The position numbers and the translations under genes were made by a program. Positions 56,668 to 64,000 of a stretch of 64,000 bases of DNA are shown piece by piece. This DNA is from Lathyrus oleraceus (Eukaryota; Streptophyta; Magnoliopsida; Fabales; Fabaceae). The stretch spans positions 143,458,188-143,522,187 of the forward strand of contig NC_066580.1 of assembly GCF_024323335.1 (NCBI RefSeq), given 5' to 3'. Below the pieces are notes generated by a model, which saw only the letters and a program-made list of their open reading frames with translations, was not told the origin of the DNA and did not search any database. How positions within the stretch are numbered: the stretch's first letter is position 1; every line of letters begins with the position of its first letter.

Positions 56668-58184
56668 AGCATTTTGTTTGTCCCTAAACAAAAGTTTCCA
56701 CCCTCACAACCAAAGCAATGACACAAAAGATCGAAGCAAGGATTTACCAAGGACATTCAAATGGTTCAAAAGTGTTTGGCACTTTTTCAATCCACCTATC
56801 TCAATTCTATACAAAACATGAATAAGAGAAATGGTTGAGTGCAAAAATCATTCCAAGGAATTCAAAGCCATATATGTCAGAATTGAATCAAACTTACACA
56901 CACATCATAATAATGATGAATAACATGAAGGGTTACTTTCACTCATCCAAGCAATTAAATCAACAACAACTCAAATCATACGGTTATCACAACGAATACC
57001 AAATCATATGAAAAATGAGAATCAAGAGGTCTTTCAAAGGTTGTAATGTGACTTAGGTTACAAGAAAGGATATGATTAAGAGAATTCCACAAAGTTGCCT
57101 ATCCTAAGGGAGCATTCCCAAACATTCAACTCTACACAATTTCCCTTTCTTTGATCCCTTTCTTTGATCCCTATCTTTTTCTTTTTCTTTTTCTTTTCAC
57201 ATCCACACAACCATGAGCATTTTCTTTGCTTTTTTTCTTTCTTTTCTTTTTCTTTGCTTTATGGTTTCAAGAGTGATTTCTTTTTCTTGTTTCTTTTCAT
57301 ATTTTTACCCTTTCATAAAAACTCACTTTTCCAAGTTTCTAATCAACTCTTCTTTCTTTACTCTCCCCAACTTTAGATTCCAAAACCAAATTTATTCAAT
57401 AATGCTCCCTACTTAGACATAAGCAAAAGGCAAAATTTGCAAACAACTCGGTTTGAGGGTTCAATTGATACGAAAGAAATTAGGATTCATTTATTCCAAA
57501 ATATTTCAATTAATTTAACAATGATCAAACAAATGAATCCTAAAATAAGCTCAAAGGGGTTTAACTAAGGATTACTCCTCACAAGGTTAGTTGATTCAAA
57601 CTTTTTGGTCAAGTGGTTTTTCTCAACAAACAATGCCTCTATCATTTTCAAAATTTTCACACAAAAATAGATTGATGCATGATTTAGCATGATAAGAATG
57701 AGTTGAAATAATGCTTGGTTTCCCGCATTTTAGTGTACAATGGAAAGCTTCCTCACAATTGGTTAAGTCCTATTTTGATTCAAAAATGACATATATTTCA
57801 ATGAGTTTATGATATGGAATTTGCACACGCCATCAAACTACTCATGTTAAGTCTAGAAAGCGATAAAGTGTACCTTGAAATGCCGACACTAATTCTTATC
57901 ATCACCACTCGAAGTGTCCTATGCTTCTTTCTTTGCGAATATTTCTTGGTTGCTTTAAGCTTGACTTAAGAGTAAGAACAATTAAACAAAAAATGTTGGT
58001 AAGCCAATTTGATTGTAACACACTTAAATCTCAAAGAGTATTCATGCAATTATCAAAACAACTAAAAAAAAACCAAAGTTTTGATGAACTAGAGCCACCC
58101 AAAAGTACATCAAAATTTTACAAAAGCAAAAATAATACAAAAAAAGCTCAAAATGAAAACAAACTCCTCAAATTCACCAACTTC
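56668..58184 (-). mobile_element. E5 3' untranslated region
   Basis: About 1.5 kb between the extra ORF and the polypurine tract. A pyrimidine-rich stretch at 57130-57260 (a long purine tract on the sense strand) might act as a second plus-strand primer. I see no gene or tandem repeat. Confidence 0.6.
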
Positions 58185-59369
58185 TCAATCTTCCTCCTCT
58201 TTGCCACCACCAACAGATCCAAGGACGTCCTCCATCTCCTCATTATGGTTTGCACCACCTCCTGCACCCCCCATAAAAGCTGGCCTGCCCTCAGGCCAAT
58301 TAGCATAAGCGACATATTCCACATGAGAAGGAAATGTGCGGGCTTCGGGTGCAAGGAACGTGTTCTGGAATTGTTGCTGCATAGCATCGAAGATAAATGA
58401 TTGAGACCTCCTAGAGGCCTCAAAGCTCTCACAACAATAATTGGCAAACGCCATCTGGTCGAAGACTGGAGTGGTGCGGGGTCGGGGTCTGGATGACGAA
58501 GTCCCAGCTCCTTCGGTTCTATCCATTTGGCTTTGGAAGAACCTATTCAGATAAGCATCGTTAATCACACTAGTGATAGAGAAGTGTACTTCATCCAGAA
58601 TGGCAACATTCGCCCGTCGGCAAAGTCCCATGATCAGCCCCGGGTATGCAAGCACACCTGCTTTACCACCAAATTTGGTTTCACTTATAGCCATCTTCCT
58701 CATTTCTCCCGCTATGATTGATGCTACATCCATAGATTTTCCGATCATAATATAGTACAACAAACACCCTACATCCAAAGGGATCGTGGTGCTGTGGCTC
58801 CTTGGTCGGATGTTGTTCAACAGCAGCACCAGAAATACCCTTGCTTCCAGATTTAGATTTTCTCTTTTCCAAGATTTTGGAAGTCCTTGATCATTTAGGT
58901 CAAATGATTTTCCTTTAAGGCACAGGGTAGCATTCACCGCTTGAAGATCCCAAACATTTGCCAATTCCTGGGTACGATACTCGCACCACTCGTTCTCTCC
59001 CAGGGTTAGAGGATTACCAAGATATGAGTTAATTGCATATCTCCCAAAAGAAATAATCCTGCCTCTTACCCTTGTTTGGTAGTTGAAAGCCACTCCCTCC
59101 TCAAGATGCATAGCGTTTGCATAGAACTCCCGTACAATATCATAATTGATCGCCGCCTCTGGTTCACAAAGTTTGGTCCACCTTCGTCTCTCAAAATTTG
59201 AAACCACATTCCGATAAGTCCCACCCGGTAATAAATGGATGAACCTTTCCGGTTGGATGGTTCTCTTGATTAAGTTTTCAAATCGTTCTTCGTGTTCGTC
59301 ACTTGTGAACCGTCTCAATGAACGGGGTTGAACGGAAGCCGTGGTTTTGGTTCTCTTAGACATCTGCAA
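58185..59369 (-). CDS. E5 extra ORF (Athila-type plant transposon protein)
   Basis: An intact 394-aa frame starts with Met at 59369; a second Met lies two codons on. It sits downstream of pol, where Athila elements carry an additional ORF once described as env-like. Recognisable strings are ERFIHLLPGGTY, IVREFYANA, RGRIISFGRYAINSYLG and MAISETKFGGKAGVLAYPGL, which match the 'putative plant transposon protein' type as I remember it. I see no signal peptide or clear membrane segment, so envelope function is not supported. A Gly/Glu-rich, acidic tail ends the protein. It is the best preserved reading frame of E5, while gag and pol are broken. Confidence 0.75.
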   Translation of the reverse strand: MQMSKRTKTTASVQPRSLRRFTSDEHEERFENLIKRTIQPERFIHLLPGGTYRNVVSNFERRRWTKLCEPEAAINYDIVREFYANAMHLEEGVAFNYQTRVRGRIISFGRYAINSYLGNPLTLGENEWCEYRTQELANVWDLQAVNATLCLKGKSFDLNDQGLPKSWKRENLNLEARVFLVLLLNNIRPRSHSTTIPLDVGCLLYYIMIGKSMDVASIIAGEMRKMAISETKFGGKAGVLAYPGLIMGLCRRANVAILDEVHFSITSVINDAYLNRFFQSQMDRTEGAGTSSSRPRPRTTPVFDQMAFANYCCESFEASRRSQSFIFDAMQQQFQNTFLAPEARTFPSHVEYVAYANWPEGRPAFMGGAGGGANHNEEMEDVLGSVGGGKEEED

Positions 59370-60110
59370 TAAGCATCAGAACAACCACACAACAAAACAT
59401 GAAGAGAGTTAACAATCAATCAGCATAAAACACAACACTGGAATTTCCCAGTTCGCGGCGCGAACCCTGCGAACCAGGAAATCTCCAGGAGCCTGCTAGG
59501 GTTCCAAGGATTTTAAGGTTTTTACTTTCAATCAGTCCTAATCACACTCTCTATCCTAATCCTATTCTGAATCCACATTAGACATGCAAGGTTGTTTCAA
59601 GTGTCAATTTCAATTTTCTACAAAACCCTAACCTTACCTAAATGAGAACCCAAAAGGAATGGAGAAGAGAACATGAGAAGAACAACATACTTTATTGAAG
59701 TGCACTTGAATCTTAGCTAACAACTGAGGATTTGGGAGGTGGGGAAGGAAATTCTTGAGTTTTTAGAGGTTTTGGAAGTTTTGGTAGTAAGAGTGGAAAA
59801 AGGGTTTATGTTTTGAAACTAAAAGAGTGACTTTGAAAATACCCTAACAGAACTTAAGTGGTTCTGCCACGCACCGTTCGCAGGGCGAACCTTGTTCGCG
59901 GTGCGAACAGAAGCTTTGCATTCAGTTCGCTGGGCGAACGATGGTCGCGAGGCGAACTGCAGTGGACATAACCCAATTTCACAGAATTTAACACAGCGGA
60001 ATATCAACACAGCAGAATTGAAAAAAAATGTAAAATGCAGACTTACAACGTTGGGTTGCCTCCCAACAAGCGCTTTGTTTAACGTCGTTTAGAGCTCGAC
60101 AATCCAATGA
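59370..60110 (-). mobile_element. E5 spacer between pol remnant and extra ORF
   Basis: Non-coding. It contains five or six GTTCGC-N3-GCGAAC dyads (listed separately). A sense-strand phrase AACGACGTTAAACAAAGCGC near 60085-60066 is what I would expect downstream of Athila integrase, so most of RT-RNaseH-integrase has been removed between here and 60120. Confidence 0.6.
59451..59957. repeat. GTTCGC-N3-GCGAAC dyads in E5
   Basis: The copies are at 59451-59465 (centre GGC), 59876-59890 (AGG), 59893-59909 (GGT, seven-base arms) and 59925-59939 (TGG). An imperfect copy lies at 59944-59957. The arms are constant and the three central bases vary. Confidence 0.92.
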
Positions 60111-60305
60111 TTAGCCCGATCCGGCTTTGTTGAGCAACTTCCTCAAGGGCTTTGTTGTCTTCAAGAGGTTCTTGATGAACCTTCGATAAAATCTGATACC
60201 ACCCATTTTCGGAACTACTTGCACAACACTCACCCATTCACCATCGGAGATAGAACAATTCATCTCGGCCTCTACTAGTTTGATAACTTCCTTCTTTTTC
60301 AGCAC
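60111..60305 (-). pseudogene. E5 reverse transcriptase remnant
   Basis: In frame with the protease frame after one stop, this gives KKKEVIKLVEAEMN, WVSVVQVVPKMGG, then directly FYRRFIKNLLK and PLRKLLNKA. In complete Athila RTs the first and last parts are separated by the whole catalytic core, so the core including the YVDD/FMDD box is missing, with a clean joint near 60185. A second loss lies before 60305 and a third after 60120. Confidence 0.8.
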
Positions 60306-62950
60306 TCATATCAATTGATTCTCTTCTTTTGTAGACAAGGTATTATTAATGATCACCGGTTTAGTGCAGTCATCACCAAGGAACACATACTTCAAATGTG
60401 GCTCAAGTTTTGGCTCTTTCACTTTCTTTGTCATATCCAAGCCTTCGTTTGTCTCTTCATGATAAACAAGCTCTCCACCAGGCTCTAATTCATGCAACAT
60501 TGCTTCGATCTCTTTTCCTTCATTTTTGGTCGAAACCTTGTAGACTCCGATAAGAGATTTTTCTGATGGATTAGAAACATGAACCTGGTTTGCAATCTCA
60601 ATTAGTCCCTCCTTGGTGGCATCGATTCGGAAGGAGTCATGCTTAACATTAGGATGCTTTTTGGCTTCAAAAAGATTGAAGGCTACCTCTTCATCTTGCA
60701 CCCTCACTTTCATTAGTCCATCATCAATATCAACCATCATTCGGGCCGTTTTCATGAATGGTCTTCCAAGAATTATAGGAACCTCACGATCCTTATCCAT
60801 GTCTACTATCACAAAATCTACCGGGAACAGGAATTTGTCCACCTTCACTAACATGTCTTGAGCAACTCCATATGGTGAAGTAGTAGACTTATCAGCTAGT
60901 TGTAAAGTCATCCTCATAGATTTGATCTCAACATTTCCCAATCTTTTAACAATGGATAGGGGAATTAAATTGATGCTAGATCCCAAATCAATCAAGCCAT
61001 TACCCATGTAGGTGTCTCCAATGGTGACCGGTAAAACGACTCGGCCCGGATCAGATTCCTTCCTTGGGAGAATCTTTTGAATGATGGCACTACAACGTGC
61101 ATCAAGCAAGATGGTTTTGTCTTCCACGTGTCTCCTTTTCTTTGTAAGAATATCCTTCATGAACTTTGCATACCGCGGCATTTGCTCTAATGCATCGGCA
61201 AATGGAATATTGATTTGAAGTTGTTTGAATATGTCCATAAACCGTGCATAGTGTCTAGCATTATCCTTCTTTGATGGTGCGTGCGGATATGGTAGATGTT
61301 GAACTGGAATGACATTCACTCCGTTGTCTCTTTTTTTCTTCTTCCTTGGCTCAATTTCCTTCTTCATTTCCGCTTCACACTGTTGTTCCTCCATCAATTG
61401 TTGGTTCTGCTGTTTTCACGACGTGAAGGGAGATCGTTGCGCGAACTGAGCAGTTTCTGCCACTTTCTCCTTTTCACAATCCACATCCTCATTTTCCAGC
61501 ACAGCATCCATATCATTCTCTACTGTAATTTCCTCACTTTTTCCACTTGTCAACTCTCTACCGCTTCTAGTAAAAATTGCTTTACAATGCTCTTTTGGAT
61601 TAGTTTGAGTGTTAGCGAAGAAAGAAGATCCTGCAGTTTGTTCCGACAGTTGTTTTGCAAGTTGACCTATTTGATTTTCCAAATTCTTGATTGCTGCTTC
61701 GTTACTCTTCTGATTTGCCATGGAAGCTTGCATGAATTGTTGAAGAGTGTCCTCTAGCTTGGAATTTCCTCCTTACGATTGTTGACCTTGAGAGTTTGGG
61801 TGTTGATAGGGACTTTGTTGCTGAAAATTTTGATTGTTGAACCTTGATGGTTGATAGCCTTGATTGTTCCTTTGGTAGCCTTGATTTTGATTGTTCACAT
61901 AGCTTACTTCTTCTAGTGGGGGGAAAAAACTAGTAGGATGATCTCCTTGACATAATTCGCAACATGCTACTTGATGTCAAGCTTGAGACCCTTGAATTTC
62001 CTTCATTTTCTATGGAAGCTTGGCCATTTGTTGAGTAAGCAACTCCACTTGTTGAGAGAGTAGCTTGTTTTGAGCAAGAATGGCATCATTGGTATTTAAC
62101 TCAAGAACTCCCGGTTTGCATTGTGAAGGACTACGGTCATGTTGACTTTGACGATCATTGAGTGTCATCCGGTTAATAATGACTTTAGCTTCTTCCGCAT
62201 TCTTTGACATAAGAGAGCCACCCGCGGTAGCATCCAAAAGTGTTCTGTGAGTTGATTGGAGCCCATTTAGAAAAATATGGATTTGAGTGAGCTCATCAAA
62301 ACCATGACCCTTGCATTTTCTCAACATTGACTTGAATCTTTCCCAAGCCTCATTTAGAGACTCGTTGCTTCCTTGAGTGAATACCGCAATAGCCGTTTTG
62401 GCTTCCATGAATCGGGATTGAGGGAAATATCTTTCTAAGAACTTTTCTTCTAGCAATTCCAATCCGTCATCACTCTTGATGCTTGATCAAGGTAACAGTC
62501 TTTTGCCTTTCCCACTAAGGAGTGTAGGAACATCCTCTTGAATAATGCTTCTTCACCCGTTTCATCAGTTCCAGTAGAACCCGCAATCTCATAGAATTTG
62601 ATGAGATGGGTATACGGATCTTCATGATCCATTCCGGTGAACGGAATTACATAGAGAAGTTGGAGGATTCCGGTCTTCATCTTCGTATTTCTTCCTCCAC
62701 GGGCAAATTGAGCATTCCTTCTTGGACTATTAGCGGATATTTCGGTACGATTGTCATCCGCCATGTTTCCGTCACAAGCTTCTACAACCACTTCTTCTAT
62801 TTGAACAAGTGCGAAAGTAGATGCTTCTTCTCTCCAATTCCTCTCTTCGGCTAGTTTCCTTCTTCTTCGTGTTTTGCTATTGAGCTTCCTAAGTGTTCTT
62901 TCAATTTCGGGATCGAATTGAAATTGCTCCTCGATAGCTTTTCCTCGCAT
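60306..62950 (-). pseudogene. gag-pro: E5 gag-protease, broken
   Basis: Gag begins at Met 62950 (MRGKAIEEQFQFDPEIE) and shows the Athila Gag core (YVIPFTGMDHEDPYTHLIKFYE, then KFLERYFPQSRFMEAK). A one-base deletion near 62455 shifts the frame. From 62462 to 60306 the frame is constant but has stops at 62010, about 61960, about 61775 and 61418-61416. A zinc knuckle reads CELCQGDHPTSFFPP (last Cys replaced). The protease motif is LIDLGSSINLIPLS near 60990-60950, and D-L-G is usual in Athila. The longest open piece is 61397-60306 (363 aa) and contains the whole protease. Confidence 0.85.
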
Positions 62951-63062
62951 GCACTAGAATCTACAAAACTAACAAACCAAGTGAAACACAAGAGGGATAG
63001 TAATAAAAGTAACAAAACTTAAAACAATGAATTATTGCAATGCTTGTAATATCGAACACCAA

Positions 63063-63080
63063 TCCCCGGAAACAGCGCCA
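63063..63080 (-). promoter_or_regulatory. Primer binding site of E5
   Basis: On the minus strand this reads TGGCGCTGTTTCCGGGGA, close to the aspartate-tRNA site common in Athila elements. It lies three bases from the LTR. Confidence 0.85.
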
Positions 63081-63083
63081 ATT

Positions 63084-64000
63084 TGTTGAAAAGTATATCT
63101 TCGGCAAATATTTTTATATCGTATCCACAGAGATTGGTTGTTATTACCGCCGTTTTATAATCCAAATTGTTATAAGTTTAGAAAGTAACAAAGTTGTTTT
63201 GTTTGGAAAATTATCTTTTGAGTAAACTGTCACTAAAATAATAAAATGGTTTTAATCAAATGTAAAAGCTTGGCAAGATTGGAGTTCACTATTCCAAGTG
63301 CTTATGATTCCTTATGATAACTATATAGATTTAAGATTATTGATGATGTTCAAGTATCCTCTCAATGTCATTTATGTCTAAATGATATTGTGATAATCAC
63401 TATATTGATCCTTAGACGATCTCTCTACCTAACTATCAATATAGCAATCTTTAACGGTTGATACACAAGAAGAGTAATGAATAAATCTATCTCTACAACT
63501 TATTCACTACTTGAAAATCTATTTTATGTCAAGACTTAAATAATCTCTTTCAACAACTACTCAAATATGATTTTCAACTTAGGGCAAAAATAGCATTCAA
63601 TACATCAATAATCTTTTATCATATATATAAATCAAATGGAATACATAAACAAATGAGAATAGCTACTACCTCCAATCTTGACAAAATGGGGTTTAGCTCC
63701 TCATCATCATTTTCAAAAGCAAAATGCAATGGAAGAAAAACTCTGTTTTTCTCTCTTACAAAAAATATCAAAAGTATCAATGAATGTGTGAATGTGTTAG
63801 AATGAATATTACTTTCCATTCTGATTTTCTAAAAGGGTTGACATTTCCTGAAATGATCATTTCTTATCTAAGGCAGAAAAGCTCCCCCAAGGCAGCACCA
63901 AAATGGCAAAACCAGCTGGTCATGAAAAACAGCACCCTTGGCCCAAAAGCAGCTTGCTGGATTCGCAGCCTTCGCGGCGTGAAGGTGGTTCGCGGCGCGA
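63084..64000 (-). mobile_element. 5' LTR of E5, partial
   Basis: It matches 55446 onward and runs off the window after 917 bp. At the TTCGC dyad it has 18 bases more than the 3' LTR (63979-63996), giving two dyads in a row. Confidence 0.9.

Larger units (their letters stand above)
55446..64000 (-). mobile_element. Athila element E5, deletion derivative
   Basis: A minus-strand Ty3/gypsy Athila element inserted in E4. From right to left it has a partial 5' LTR, an aspartate-tRNA-type primer site, gag-protease, a tiny RT remnant, an extra ORF, a polypurine tract and a 3' LTR. The LTR copies differ at about fourteen positions over roughly 900 bp compared, so the insertion is moderately recent even though most of pol is gone. 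The right end lies beyond the window. Confidence 0.9.

Noticed and set aside
58185..59369. Host gene or retroviral envelope gene
   Set aside because: Position and wording fit the Athila extra ORF. There is no signal peptide or membrane anchor, so neither reading is supported.

Overview
The window looks like nuclear heterochromatin from a legume with a large genome, most likely tribe Fabeae (pea, vetch, lentil or grass pea relatives). It is almost entirely LTR retrotransposon sequence. Ogre/Tat-type Ty3/gypsy elements with an extra ORF1, an arginine-tRNA-type primer site and long repeat-bearing 3' UTRs dominate, alongside Athila and SIRE/Maximus-like copia remnants. I found no host protein gene, tRNA, rRNA, CRISPR array or bacterial-type feature. 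The species assignment is inference from element families.

Layout. Bases 1-3183 are the 3' UTR, polypurine tract and 3' LTR of a plus-strand Ogre-like element (E1) that interrupts the integrase of an old minus-strand copia element (copia-1, 3184 to about 7015). Copia-1 also carries a 289-bp Mutator-type MITE with a perfect 9-bp target duplication. Its LTR is interrupted by a plus-strand copia element (copia-2, about 7016-28044). Copia-2 is split inside its reverse transcriptase by a young, nearly intact minus-strand Ogre element (E2, 10744-26879) with two 2175-bp LTRs and target duplication TTGGC. E2 encodes ORF1, Gag-protease and RT-RNaseH-RNaseH-integrase, with a recognisable intron between protease and pol. 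Bases 28045-33218 hold copia LTR fragments and a Stowaway-like MITE. Bases 33219-44328 are a deletion derivative of another Ogre-like element (E3), with two related LTRs and a 3' UTR but only the integrase tail of its coding region. The second LTR is followed by a primer site and leader. Bases 45000-49894 hold AT-rich LTR material. Bases 49895-55445 are a heavily mutated plus-strand Tat element (E4). Bases 55446-64000 are a minus-strand Athila element (E5) that keeps Gag, protease and its extra ORF but has lost nearly all of RT, RNase H and integrase.

Most interesting signal. The 3' UTRs of E1, E2 and E3 each carry an array of small hairpins. Within an array the loop sequence is constant while the stem changes from copy to copy with compensatory substitutions. 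Loops are AGCC(A/T)GA in E1, about (G/A)TAYRYTA in E2 and CAGTAACY in E3. A second covarying hairpin module lies just after the pol stop in E2 and E3. The LTRs of E2 and the non-coding parts of E5 also share a TTCGC-N3-GCGAA dyad. This points to selected structure, or to a palindrome-generating process, in retrotransposon untranslated RNA that ordinary annotation does not name. All functional readings are inference.
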